Source: Bacillota bacterium
GTDB lineage: Bacteria > Bacillota > Sulfobacillia > Sulfobacillales > Sulfobacillaceae
Assembly (NCBI GenBank): GCA_021795465.1
Contig: JAJYPK010000013.1
Span: forward strand, 1-39,637
Direction of reading: 5' to 3'
Length of the DNA stretch: 39,637 nt
Made by a program: the position numbers and the translations under genes. The notes beneath the pieces were generated by a model. That model saw only the letters and a program-made list of their open reading frames with translations. It was not told the origin of the DNA and made no database searches. Positions 24,947 to 33,271 of the stretch are shown here, one piece after another. Position 1 is the stretch's first letter. Each line of letters opens with the position of its first letter.

Positions 24947-25828
24947 CTATGCAAAAAGATGGGTAAGGTCAATCCAAGAGACATGGATGAGGCCGAGAAT
25001 CTTATGCCATAGCATTTGGAGCCAGGTGGTAAATTGATTCCAGATAGGGCCAGCCGCTACGAGTTGACGTTCCACGCCCGATATCTGTTTGTCAACACTT
25101 TGATAGGTGAGAGATAGTGCACCGATCCTCACCATCAGATTGGTGATTTGGGTCACGTCCGTCGCACTCAGGTGGATATGTAACTGGGCGGCCATCTTAA
25201 GCACAATGGGTCGGATAGTCGCGGGATTTTGTAAGTGGTGTTTTAAAACCTCTCGCTTCACCAACAACATCAGTTGCGTAGCTTGGGTGGGATTATGGAT
25301 GGTGTTCCCGAGATGGGCAGTTGTCACCATCTCCTGTGCGGCGGTACGGGTATCCGAAAGAGAAAGATGGGTGCCCGTCGCCTTTTGATACGCTATAAGA
25401 ATACCCGCTAAGGCCGCCGTGCCCGAGACCCCAAAGGGTGCCGCTGCCACTACTTTGGCGTTCTTTACTCCCGCCGTGACCAACGCATTGGCATACATCG
25501 CTCCGGTGACCCAGGTTATGTGATGAGTCGCCACGCGAATGCCATATCCTCGAGACTCAGGCACCACATACGCGCACGAAATCGAGCGCGTTCCAATTTC
25601 AGCTGGCGAGGCAATTCCCGATAGCAATTGGTGCTCTTGACGATTATTCACATAAATTACCGGAATATTTTTCCCTATCACGCCAAAGTACGCCAGCATT
25701 TGCTGTCGCTGACCTGGCGCAAGATTTTGCCCCAAAGTCACGACACTGGTAGAAGCCGCTGCGCTGCCACCCCATAAAACCAACACCGCAAGCATTCCCG
25801 CCCACCCCACGATCACTCGACGCTCCAC
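24947..25828 (-). CDS. DUF1002 family secreted protein (YpuA-like)
   Basis: A 293-residue exported protein with a signal peptide (VGWAGMLAVLVLWGGSAAAS). Family features of DUF1002 are visible: VTLGQNLAPGQRQQML, then SISCAYVVPESRGYGIRV, HHITWVTGAMYANALVTAG and APFGVSGTAALAGILIAY. Function is unknown; B. subtilis YpuA is the best-known member. The GTG at 25826-25828 follows GGAGGAGG with good spacing. Earlier in-frame codons run antisense to the divergent 39-residue membrane protein gene and are rejected. It is upstream of cysS on the same strand, 73 nt apart. Confidence 0.88.
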   Translation of the reverse strand: MERRVIVGWAGMLAVLVLWGGSAAASTSVVTLGQNLAPGQRQQMLAYFGVIGKNIPVIYVNNRQEHQLLSGIASPAEIGTRSISCAYVVPESRGYGIRVATHHITWVTGAMYANALVTAGVKNAKVVAAAPFGVSGTAALAGILIAYQKATGTHLSLSDTRTAAQEMVTTAHLGNTIHNPTQATQLMLLVKREVLKHHLQNPATIRPIVLKMAAQLHIHLSATDVTQITNLMVRIGALSLTYQSVDKQISGVERQLVAAGPIWNQFTTWLQMLWHKILGLIHVSWIDLTHLFA

Positions 25829-25952
25829 CAGGCATCCTCCTCCGTGCAGGATAGTATGTCCGTTTCGCATCCAATTGTTGTACAATCCGCGTATAGAATC
25901 GCGCGACGCCAGGATCCCGTGGTACAATGAAACCCAAATGGAGGCGATTTTC

Positions 25953-26072
25953 ATGACACCGGACAAGCGAGACGCTTCGCATTCCGTAGTGACCGGCATT
26001 ATCGCAACATTAGGCCTAGCCATCCTCATGATATCGGTCATCCCGACATTGCTCCATGTGGTCCTCGTCTAA
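25953..26072 (+). CDS. Tiny membrane protein (39 aa)
   Basis: Thirty-nine residues beginning MTPDKRDASHSVVTG, then one membrane helix (IIATLGLAILMISVIPTLLH) ending VVLV. The ATG at 25953 has GGAGG eight bases upstream. Only two bases separate its stop from the ATG of the following lipoprotein gene, which has no ribosome site of its own, so translation of the lipoprotein may depend on this little frame. It could be a functional small membrane protein, a translational leader, or both. No family recognised. Confidence 0.65.
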   Translation: MTPDKRDASHSVVTGIIATLGLAILMISVIPTLLHVVLV

Positions 26073-26074
26073 CC

Positions 26075-27247
26075 ATGCGTTTGAAAATCGGATGGAGCCT
26101 CGCAGTAATACTATCGGTCTCCGGATGCGGTGTATCGGCTAAGCCGGTTCATAATCCCCAACCGATCGCGTATCACCTCACTCGGATAGAAGTGCCCACC
26201 GTGCGATGGTTTAGGGTGCCCATGGGAACAGAAGTCCAGTTGAACGAAGGAACTTCTGTGAGTTCTGTGGTAGCAGGCCCGCAGCAACGCATCTATTACG
26301 GCACGGGCAACCCATTGGCCGATGCCAATGCGATTGGTTGGATCAATCCCACCACCGGTAACCGCACATGGTCCGCGGTCCCCACCGTATCCCCGCCGTT
26401 TCCTTCGGGTTCCGAGCCAAACAATCTTTCCCAGAACCAGTCGGCTTACTGGGCTGAAGTGAGTCTCGTGGTAAGCGGTCAGCATACGGTCTGGTACCGC
26501 CACTGGGGTTATGTCGGCGGTTGGACCAAATCGGGAAGATTTGTCCCAGGCGCCTACGGCATTCCCGGTCCTACCGTTACCCAGGGAATCTGGACGGCAT
26601 CGGCTCATGCGACGTTTAACGGGACCGAAACCTTAAGGGTCATGGATGTGGCGAATAAGGCTATGACACGATATCCGTTGCCGTCCACGGAATCTCCGAT
26701 TGCGGTCGCCTTTAGCCCCCATCAGCATTGGCTTTGGGTCCTCACCGGGTCGGTACTATGGCAGCTCTCTCGGACTACGGGTCAGTGGAAATCTATTGCG
26801 ACCCCGTCTTCTGGAGACTTCTTCGTGGCCATGGGGCACGCCTCCTGGGGAGTCTGGGTCGTGGATGCCAATGGCAATATTTTCACGGTCAACCCCACGG
26901 GAGGCATGCGACGTATCGCGAGCTTACATCAAAACCCCCTGGCTGCCGTGTCGGCGGGGATCAATGGATTATGGATTGCAAGCCGCCGGCACCTGACGTT
27001 GTGGCGCCTTCATGGTGCCACCAAACAATGGGCCTGGCCCACAGCCATCTACCCTTCACCCGCTTCAGGATGGCCCACAACCGGCAGCCACGCTCCTCCT
27101 GATTGGCCACCATTACCGCATCTGGCCTCTTCGTCCCTCACTGGGGCGGCCGATATTGGGTACGGCACGTGGGTGGGTCAAGCAACGTTCCGTACCGTAG
27201 AAGTTCGCTCCAAAGTTCGTACTACACAGAAAGGATCGGCACAGTAG
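26075..27247 (+). CDS. Lipoprotein with predicted beta-propeller
   Basis: A 390-residue lipoprotein. The signal peptide ends in the lipobox VSGC (residues 15-18), so Cys18 is likely lipid-anchored to the outer face of the membrane. The rest is rich in tryptophan, glycine and short beta strands with repeated patterns of the kind 'GxxWVVDANGNIFTVNP' and 'INGLWIASRRHLTLWRL', consistent with a beta-propeller of the sort seen in sugar-lactone/virginiamycin-lyase-like proteins. No catalytic residues can be assigned. It has no clear ribosome site and is probably translated by coupling from the 39-residue frame. Its stop overlaps the start of the next gene by one base. Confidence 0.8.
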   Translation: MRLKIGWSLAVILSVSGCGVSAKPVHNPQPIAYHLTRIEVPTVRWFRVPMGTEVQLNEGTSVSSVVAGPQQRIYYGTGNPLADANAIGWINPTTGNRTWSAVPTVSPPFPSGSEPNNLSQNQSAYWAEVSLVVSGQHTVWYRHWGYVGGWTKSGRFVPGAYGIPGPTVTQGIWTASAHATFNGTETLRVMDVANKAMTRYPLPSTESPIAVAFSPHQHWLWVLTGSVLWQLSRTTGQWKSIATPSSGDFFVAMGHASWGVWVVDANGNIFTVNPTGGMRRIASLHQNPLAAVSAGINGLWIASRRHLTLWRLHGATKQWAWPTAIYPSPASGWPTTGSHAPPDWPPLPHLASSSLTGAADIGYGTWVGQATFRTVEVRSKVRTTQKGSAQ

Positions 27248-27516
27248 TGGAAGATAGGCTCATGGATCTCTACTATGAGGTCGCTGCAGAGGGTACAACC
27301 CTAGGCGACTTCTTTGATCGAGTTTTAAGAGGAAGCTATGGGCACTGGGATCGGACGACGATGTTACAGGGCCTTGACCGCATCCAGCAAATTGTCTTAA
27401 GCAATATCATCACCATGCAAGAGTCCCGCCCCCGATTGGAGCATGACGAAGACAACACCTTAGCCGAAGCGGAACACGCGTTTAATCAGGTTCGCACCAG
27501 AATCCTGAATAGCTAG
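27247..27516 (+). CDS. Hypothetical protein (89 aa)
   Basis: Eighty-nine residues, hydrophilic and mostly helical: VEDRLMDLYYEVAAEGTTLG, then DFFDRVLRGSYGHWDRTTML and a C-terminal acidic/glutamine-rich helix. No family recognised. The GTG at 27247 overlaps the last base of the lipoprotein stop; an ATG five codons later is an alternative. Being sandwiched between a lipoprotein and a cell-wall amidase suggests a link with the envelope or the spore, but nothing in the sequence proves it. Confidence 0.65.
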   Translation: MEDRLMDLYYEVAAEGTTLGDFFDRVLRGSYGHWDRTTMLQGLDRIQQIVLSNIITMQESRPRLEHDEDNTLAEAEHAFNQVRTRILNS

Positions 27517-27600
27517 GTCGCGAAGTTCTTGTCCTGTGTGACCGGGCATACCTTCTACCATGTAACCTCGTCGATCGTAGAAGGGAGCGAATCGTGCAGG

Positions 27601-28302
27601 ATGGTGGACCAGCTTCGCCGCTCAACAAGGTTGATGGAAGTTCTCGCAGCCATCGTGTTAGGCTTAGGCTTATGGTGGCTTCATTCTCTAAGTCCCTCCC
27701 TCACAGCGGTGCCTGTCGTCTCCCACCCAATCGTGGTACTAGACCCGGGACACGGAGGGCGCGACCCCGGAGCCCTCTCGCGTAGCGGGCTTATGGAAAA
27801 GCATGTGAATTTGGCCATTGCCCATGCCGTGGCACGGTTCTTACGTGCAAACGGGGTCACGGTCTACCTCACCCGAATGAAAGATCAAGGTCCGTCCTCA
27901 TTTCATCAGTACTCGGTGCAACAAGACCTCATAGCGCGAAGTCGCTTCGCGGAGAAGTTTAGCGCCACAGTGTTTGTCACTATCCATAGTAACTGGGAAC
28001 CATCGCATTCGGCGCGTGGCCCTATCGTGTATTATGATGCCGGATCGCCCAGTTCAGCTCAATTGGCAGCCGAAGTAGCCAAGGCGCTGGTCCCGCTCTT
28101 AGGTTACGACCGGCCCACCCGTCCAATCCGCCAACTGGTCCTCCAACAGGTCACCATGCCTGCGATTAACGTAGAAGTCGGATTTTTGAGTCATTCGCAC
28201 GATGCGGCCTTGCTGGCCACATCCCATTATCAAATCAACCTGGCGTCCGCTATCACTCACGGCATTCTCAGCTACTTAAGATCCCGAGGATGGCTTCACT
28301 AA
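27601..28302 (+). CDS. N-acetylmuramoyl-L-alanine amidase (CwlD-like)
   Basis: A zinc-dependent Amidase_3 enzyme that cuts the amide bond between muramic acid and the stem peptide. After an N-terminal membrane anchor (EVLAAIVLGLGLWWLHSL), the catalytic domain shows VLDPGHGGRDPGA (zinc His), EKHVNLAIAHAV (zinc Glu), VTIHSN (zinc His) and NVEVGFLSH (catalytic Glu). The single anchor plus compact domain without cell-wall repeats matches CwlD, which makes muramic-delta-lactam in the spore cortex. The ATG at 27601 is chosen as it lies after AGGGAG; 233 residues result. Its 3' end overlaps ispF on the opposite strand by 27 bases. Confidence 0.88.
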   Translation: MVDQLRRSTRLMEVLAAIVLGLGLWWLHSLSPSLTAVPVVSHPIVVLDPGHGGRDPGALSRSGLMEKHVNLAIAHAVARFLRANGVTVYLTRMKDQGPSSFHQYSVQQDLIARSRFAEKFSATVFVTIHSNWEPSHSARGPIVYYDAGSPSSAQLAAEVAKALVPLLGYDRPTRPIRQLVLQQVTMPAINVEVGFLSHSHDAALLATSHYQINLASAITHGILSYLRSRGWLH

Positions 28303-28770
28303 TAACACCACAGCGGTAGCCAAGATTCCTTCTCGGCGCCCCATCGCTCCGAGGTGGTCAGTCGTCGTGGCCTTGATGGACACTTGATCCGGCTGAATTC
28401 CCAATGTGTCGGCCAATTGCAAGGCCATCGTCGGCACGTGTGGTCGCAACTTTGGAGCTTCAGCCACAACGGTTGCATCGATATTGACAATTCGGTAGCC
28501 TCGAGACGCGATCATTGCATAGACCTCTGTCAATAACGTGACGGATCGGGCTCCCGCCACGGTGGGTTGGTCTTGAGAAAAATATGTCCCCAAATCCCCT
28601 AACGCCAGAGCGCCTAATAAGGCATCCATGATCGCATGGGTCAACACGTCTCCATCCGTGTCCCCATCCAGGCCGTAGCCATGGGGAATATGCACTCCAC
28701 CGAGTACCAAGGGACGACCTTCGACTAAAGGATGCACGTCGATGCCTTGTCCCACGCGATTAGATTCCAT
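28276..28770 (-). CDS. ispF: 2-C-methyl-D-erythritol 2,4-cyclodiphosphate synthase
   Basis: Cyclises CDP-ME phosphate in the MEP pathway of isoprenoid synthesis. The 164 residues include VGQGIDVHPL (zinc Asp and His), LDGDTDGDVLTHAIMDALLG and KATTTDHLGAMGRREGI, all diagnostic. It overlaps the end of ispD by eleven bases, so the two enzymes of the pathway are coupled. The 3' end overlaps the convergent cwlD-like gene by 27 bases. Confidence 0.97.
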   Translation of the reverse strand: MESNRVGQGIDVHPLVEGRPLVLGGVHIPHGYGLDGDTDGDVLTHAIMDALLGALALGDLGTYFSQDQPTVAGARSVTLLTEVYAMIASRGYRIVNIDATVVAEAPKLRPHVPTMALQLADTLGIQPDQVSIKATTTDHLGAMGRREGILATAVVLLVKPSSGS

Positions 28771-29458
28771 GTCTCTCTTTCACCTTCCATGTGAACCACG
28801 CCAAATCTTCTGGTGTCGTCAATTTACGATTATCGCTGTCCCCAGGAACCCAAGTAACAGGCCGCCCGGCCGCCTCTACCACTTGCCCGTCGTCGGTCGG
28901 AATCCCTGCCGACCAGGATTCGTACGCGGACGTTATCCAGTCGCTCCGAAATCCCTGGGGCGTCTGGGCCAGTGCTAGGTGGGACCGTTCCAACGTAGCC
29001 GCCACACGAAAATCATTACGGGTAATCTGCTTGACGGTATCTACGACCGGAACCACGGGGATCGCGGATCCCATCCTCTCAGCCGTCTCAGAAACTTCCC
29101 GGATCAAGAGCTCCCCCACCAACAACCGGGCCGCATCGTGGATCAGAACCACATCGTCGAGTGCCATCCCTCGCCCAGCCAGAGCAGACAATCCATGTTG
29201 CACGGATTCATGCCGGAAAGCCCCCCCATCGACGGTATTCCAAGCAGCATACCCCAGTTTTCGCAATAGCTGGTCGATGGCATCACGGTCTGACTCTCGA
29301 CACACAACCACGCCGCCATCCCAATCCTCTGCAGCGACAAAATGTAGAAGACTCCATTCCAGGGTCGACTTGCCGGCAATCCGGATCCAGATCTTCGATC
29401 CGTGGTCTCCCATGCGTCGGCTTTCACCTGCCGCCACCAAAATCCCCCACCGCTTCAT
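28760..29458 (-). CDS. ispD: 2-C-methyl-D-erythritol 4-phosphate cytidylyltransferase
   Basis: Attaches CMP to methylerythritol phosphate in the MEP isoprenoid pathway; a 232-residue homotrimeric or dimeric nucleotidyltransferase. The N-terminal loop is VAAGESRRMG with the usual lysine in GSKIWIRIAGKS; VLIHDAARLLV, VVDTVKQ and LAQTPQGFRSD are family motifs. The ATG at 29458 is preceded by GGGGG. A good sigma-A promoter lies about 34 nt before it, so ispD-ispF can be transcribed without PIN/TRAM. Confidence 0.95.
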   Translation of the reverse strand: MKRWGILVAAGESRRMGDHGSKIWIRIAGKSTLEWSLLHFVAAEDWDGGVVVCRESDRDAIDQLLRKLGYAAWNTVDGGAFRHESVQHGLSALAGRGMALDDVVLIHDAARLLVGELLIREVSETAERMGSAIPVVPVVDTVKQITRNDFRVAATLERSHLALAQTPQGFRSDWITSAYESWSAGIPTDDGQVVEAAGRPVTWVPGDSDNRKLTTPEDLAWFTWKVKERHGI

Positions 29459-29491
29459 CCAAAACCCCCATCCTACTCGCGCACTGCTTCG

Positions 29492-29520
29492 AAGATACCC
29501 GGATCGGCGACGGTGGTCAA
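29492..29520 (-). promoter_or_regulatory. Promoter for ispD-ispF
   Basis: On the minus strand TTGACC (29515-29520) and TATCTT (29492-29497) are exactly 17 bases apart, between the terminator of the PIN/TRAM gene and the ispD start. Confidence 0.7.
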
Positions 29521-29590
29521 CCTAGTGCGGTCTATAATCCGCAGGGGGCCATCGAAAGGTCCCCAGGACCCCCACTGCTTTTGGCCTAGC

Positions 29591-29624
29591 AAAAAAAGAA
29601 CCTGGCCAATAAGGCGCCAGGTTC
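29591..29624 (-). terminator. Terminator of the PIN/TRAM gene
   Basis: Nine-pair stem GAACCTGGC/GCCAGGTTC followed by seven T on the minus strand, about 20 nt after the gene's stop. Strong intrinsic terminator. Confidence 0.93.
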
Positions 29625-29642
29625 CTCTTCACGCTTGGTGGT

Positions 29643-30743
29643 TCAAGCCTCGCTAGCTTCAACCCCCGCCAGATGAGCCTTAAGCTTGGCAAATATCATT
29701 CGGCCTGCCGCAGTCTGCAACACAGAGGTGACAATCACGGACACCGTTTGCCCAATGAACTTGCGTCCACCATCTACCACGATCATCGTGCCATCGTCTA
29801 GATATCCGATGCCTTGTCCCGACTCCTTACCATCTTTGATGACATGGACCGCCATCTCTTCTCCGGGTAAGACAACCGGTTTCACGGCATTGGCCAATTC
29901 GTTAATGTTTAGCACGGGCACTCCTTGAAGCTCGGCCACCTTATTCAGGTTGAAATCGTTGGTGACCACTTTGCCATCCATTATCTGCGCCAATTTGAGA
30001 AGTTTAGAATCGACTTCTAAGGTCGGGTCGACCTCGCGTTCATAAATTTGAACACTTGTCTTTAACTCTTTTTGGATGTGGTTCAAGATGTCGAGACCGC
30101 GTCGACCGCGATTGCGTTTCAACACATCCGCCGAATCCGCGATATGGCGCAGCTCCTCCAACACAAACGCCGGAATCACCAAAGGCCCTTCAAGAAACCC
30201 GCTCTGGCAGATATCGGCAATACGCCCATCAATGATCACCGATGTGTCCAAAATTTTTGGCTTAGCGGCATCACTCGTGGGTGGTCGATGCTTACGGGGT
30301 AGCCAGTTTTGGGGCCGCATAATGTCTTCCTTTTTCCGCAAGGAGACTTTTAACCCCACATAGCCCGCAGCCACGGTTATTGCAATCCGCAAGATATCCA
30401 TGTAGAACCCAAATGCCGTGAGTTCTGCGGTTAACAGATACGCGATCAAGAGTCCTAATATCAACCCGACAGCCCCAGATAGCAGGTCCTGGGTTGGAGT
30501 GCGCTGCAGTCGATCCTCTCCCCACAGAATAGCTCGGCTCGACCAGTCCATCAGCCACGGCCCAATAATGTACCCCACAAGACCCCCACCTAGCAATCCT
30601 AACGCCAACCAGATCTCATTGCGCGTTGTTCCCCAGCTCTGCAGGTATCGCATAGCATCAAGTGTGCGGAGGTTGTGAAATACAATGCCAAGGCCTAATA
30701 AGCCGCCAACCACAGTAAGAACCTGTCTCATGATTCTCGTCAT
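29643..30743 (-). CDS. PIN/TRAM domain membrane protein (YacL family)
   Basis: A 366-residue protein with four N-terminal membrane segments (to about residue 130), a cytoplasmic PIN nuclease-like domain ([20 protein letters not shown], with acidic residues later in [13 protein letters not shown]), and a C-terminal TRAM RNA-binding domain ([20 protein letters not shown]). In Firmicutes this gene regularly sits between disA and ispD, as here. Its RNA target is unknown. The ATG at 30743 follows GGGGAGG by seven bases. Confidence 0.95.
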   Translation of the reverse strand: MTRIMRQVLTVVGGLLGLGIVFHNLRTLDAMRYLQSWGTTRNEIWLALGLLGGGLVGYIIGPWLMDWSSRAILWGEDRLQRTPTQDLLSGAVGLILGLLIAYLLTAELTAFGFYMDILRIAITVAAGYVGLKVSLRKKEDIMRPQNWLPRKHRPPTSDAAKPKILDTSVIIDGRIADICQSGFLEGPLVIPAFVLEELRHIADSADVLKRNRGRRGLDILNHIQKELKTSVQIYEREVDPTLEVDSKLLKLAQIMDGKVVTNDFNLNKVAELQGVPVLNINELANAVKPVVLPGEEMAVHVIKDGKESGQGIGYLDDGTMIVVDGGRKFIGQTVSVIVTSVLQTAAGRMIFAKLKAHLAGVEASEA

Positions 30744-31037
30744 TCCTACACCTCCCCAATTTTCTCAGCGACGTGAGGTGCTTCCAAACGTCCCATTATT
30801 TAGTGTCCCCGGAGGCGTAGCGAACAATACTTAGGAATTAAGAGTGCTAACACAACATTTTTACGCCTCCTACGTGGATCATATCATACCACCGACTCGA
30901 CTCGAACAACGCAGGAATTTGCCGACACACTTCGCCTCCCTTGGAACACAGCAACGCGGCTGCTTTAATGGGCACCATGACCACAAAGCGCACTAGAATT
31001 AGGCGAACCACCGCCCCAAATTGTCGAGAATCCTCGT
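30744..31037. other. Intergenic region upstream of the PIN/TRAM gene
   Basis: A divergent control region without a firmly supported gene. On the minus strand there are a TATGAT-type -10 element (doubled, near 30888) and a short ribosome-site-like AGGAGG followed by ATG-TTG-TGT-TAG (about 30847-30858), which could be a three-codon leader. A 54-codon open frame (30847-31011, minus) reads partly protein-like but has no good start. A half of the CIRCE operator (GAGTGCTAA, 30841-30849) has no matching partner. Confidence 0.4.
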
Positions 31038-31067
31038 TTGACACGCATCTTATCCCCCTCCTACAAT
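31038..31067 (+). promoter_or_regulatory. Promoter for the DUF1573-like gene
   Basis: TTGACA (31038-31043) and TACAAT (31062-31067) with an 18-base spacer. Both boxes are close to consensus, and the downstream gene starts 26 nt later with its own ribosome site. Confidence 0.83.
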
Positions 31068-31092
31068 AGAACAACAAAGGGGGTCCGGAACG

Positions 31093-31509
31093 ATGATAGG
31101 GGATAGTGCCATGCATAAGGAAGCTCTCGTGGATCGATTTCAATCCTTGGTCGACGAGGTCTTAATCCGCCATCACAGTGTGGTGGATGTATTAAGCAAG
31201 TTGTCGGAATCGGAAAGTCGCGTGCATCGAGCGGTGGCTAAGTCGGTAACCGGGTGCGGCTGCATCAAGATCGAAGCATCGCGTCAGACTTTTCCTGAAA
31301 ATTCCTCGTGGGAAGGTATCCACGAACAAGCGCTTTCGCATGTGTCCGGAAATCTTTGCCCTCGTGACCGGCAGACGGTCGAACAGGAGATCGGCCAATT
31401 GCTCTTTTACCTCACCGCCTTGGCCAACGTCCTCGACATCAGTCTCTATGATGTATTGGTGGGGAAATATAACGAGGCGAGCACTTTAGGTCGGTTTTAC
31501 CTAGGTTAA
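31093..31509 (+). CDS. DUF1573-like cytosolic protein
   Basis: A 138-residue protein whose pattern RHHSVVDVLSKLSESESRVH, KSVTGCGCIKI, a single-cysteine LCPRDR where relatives have a CxxC-like pair, EIGQLLFYLTALANVLDISL and TLGRFYL closely matches a clostridial family annotated as DUF1573-containing; I have that label from memory. The CGC motif and the LC motif suggest possible metal or redox use. The ATG at 31093 is preceded by AAGGGGGT; an ATG five codons on is an alternative. Its stop overlaps the disA stop, with the genes converging. Function unknown. Confidence 0.8.
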   Translation: MIGDSAMHKEALVDRFQSLVDEVLIRHHSVVDVLSKLSESESRVHRAVAKSVTGCGCIKIEASRQTFPENSSWEGIHEQALSHVSGNLCPRDRQTVEQEIGQLLFYLTALANVLDISLYDVLVGKYNEASTLGRFYLG

Positions 31510-32510
31510 TTAAAAGGTTCGACAAACAGCTGATAAATAGCCTTCGCTCTTTGTATGCCTACATCCGGCAATTCGTCCAAGTCCTGCAAAGACGCTTGTG
31601 CGATCCGCTGTAAGTTGCCAAATCTCTTAATCACTTCCACAATCACCGCTTCCGGTAGACGAGGCACGGTATGTAAGAGGCGAAATCCCCGTGCTTGCAC
31701 CATGACTGGAGAACGCCGGTACCCAAAAGCCCTTGCCCATTGATCGGACCCCCACTGAGCCGCCCCGTCTATGTCGACCGGATCTAAAGGAGCGATTCCC
31801 TCGTGAGCACGGTAGTCGGCGAAAATCCACTCCCACTCGCGTTGGAGATCTGGATACTCCTCCAACTGCAGGTCTACCAACCGTCCGTCACGTCCCATTT
31901 CTACAATATGCCGATGGATTTCGTTCCGAATTTGGATAGCGATAATAGCCCGCCGCAGCACTTCCACCACGTCAGGCCAGGCTGACTCCCCCCGCACTTC
32001 ACTTTCTGACAGCCGACGCGCAGCACTTCGATAAAGACGATCGTACCGCGATAGCGATGTCAGTGCACCAGTGGCTTTGGTCAAAATAAAGCTTAAATCA
32101 CGTAACACGTAACGCGTCTCTCCCCAATAAATGCTCACCACACTACGGCGTTGTGAGACGGCAATCACAATGGCATCTCGAGTCCGCGCGATCCGCTCGG
32201 CTACTCGATGCCGCATACCGGTTTCCGTGGAAATCGCGGGGATCTTGGGAAGCAACTCAACATTGGCACGTCGGATCCGGGTAATCTCTCGATTCAGGAC
32301 AATCGCCCCATCCATCTTGGCCAATTCATACACCAACGCATGCCGAAATGGCACATCCAGGGTAACCCCTCCCTCACAATCTTCATCGATCCCGGGCTCG
32401 CCTCCAATGACAATAAGCGCACCAGTTCGCGCTTTGATGATATTGTCAATCGCTTCCCGAAGTTCCGTCCCCGGTGAAATCTTTGCCAAAACCTCTAAGA
32501 TGTGGTCCAT
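31506..32510 (-). CDS. disA: DNA integrity scanning protein DisA (diadenylate cyclase)
   Basis: DisA makes cyclic di-AMP from two ATP and scans DNA for branched structures. The cyclase motifs are present: TGALIVIGGE, the DGA motif in LAKMDGAIVLN, and GMRHRVAERIAR (RHR motif). The C-terminal helix-hairpin-helix region (RLPEAVIVEVIKRFGNLQRI) binds DNA. With the ATG at 32508-32510 the protein has 334 residues; GGGGGTAGGA lies just five bases upstream, better than a more distal start at 32537. It follows the C-terminal piece of radA, as in other Firmicutes. Confidence 0.96.
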   Translation of the reverse strand: MDHILEVLAKISPGTELREAIDNIIKARTGALIVIGGEPGIDEDCEGGVTLDVPFRHALVYELAKMDGAIVLNREITRIRRANVELLPKIPAISTETGMRHRVAERIARTRDAIVIAVSQRRSVVSIYWGETRYVLRDLSFILTKATGALTSLSRYDRLYRSAARRLSESEVRGESAWPDVVEVLRRAIIAIQIRNEIHRHIVEMGRDGRLVDLQLEEYPDLQREWEWIFADYRAHEGIAPLDPVDIDGAAQWGSDQWARAFGYRRSPVMVQARGFRLLHTVPRLPEAVIVEVIKRFGNLQRIAQASLQDLDELPDVGIQRAKAIYQLFVEPFN

Positions 32511-32560
32511 AAGAATCCTACCCCCATCGCGATCCACTGACGGCGGATGAGGAGCTCCCG

Positions 32561-33271
32561 TTAGGGAGCTCCTTCGCCAACCAATCCCAATCGCTCTGCC
32601 GCTTGGATTACCCGACTAACCCCCACGACCGCGATTCCCGGATAAATTTCCCTTCCGCTACCCGGTACCATACCGCGCCGAAATCCTAAATTGTGAGCTT
32701 CTTTAAGCCGGTCACCAATTCGCGTGACGCGCCTCAATTCTCCGGTGAGACCGACTTCACCTGCGACCACCCATTCGGGGGCTACCGCAACGCTACCAAG
32801 GCTGGATAAGGCCGCACATAAAATGCCCAAATCCAATCCGGGATCGTCTAAGGATACGCCGCCAGTCAATTTAAAATACGCGTCCATTTCCGATACGCGG
32901 ATACCTAGATGACGTTCGATTACCGCGAGCACTATTGCGACTCGATGCGGATCGAGCCCCGATACCACGCGACGCGGGTTGCCATAGGATCGCACCAGCA
33001 ACGCTTGTACTTCCACCAAAAGCGGCCGGGTACCTTCGATCGCGGCTACCACCGCGGACCCGGAAGCGTCAACAGGGCGTTCCGCCAAAAGACTTCGGGA
33101 TGGATCTTCTACGGCCACCAGGCCTTCGCCTTCCATTGCGAAAAGACCCAGTTCGTTGGTCGCTCCAAACCGATTCTTAATGCCTCGCAAGGTCCGAAAC
33201 GGGTGCTGACGATCCCCTTCAAACATTAAAACCACATCCACCAAGTGTTCGACCACCCGTGGACCTGCTAG
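32561..33271 (-). pseudogene. radA: radA, C-terminal portion
   Basis: The rest of RadA: LAGPRVVEHLVDVVLMFEGD completes the RecA-like core, GIKNRFGATNELG is the RadA-specific KNRFG motif, and the last 150 residues (from RPLLVEVQALLV) form the Lon-protease-like domain. In the same frame a TAG (33275-33277) separates it from the inserted open frame, so it is not translated from the N-terminal part. A GTG at 33254-33256 (MVEHLVD) could start a 231-residue fragment but has only a weak ribosome site. Without the insert removed, this piece has no ATP-binding P-loop. Confidence 0.85.

Noticed and set aside
30841-30849. CIRCE operator (HrcA site)
   Set aside because: Only one half (GAGTGCTAA) is present; the partner TTAGCACTC nine bases away is missing.
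30847-31011. 54-codon minus-strand frame upstream of the PIN/TRAM gene
   Set aside because: Partly protein-like but without a credible start signal, and it covers likely promoter sequence.
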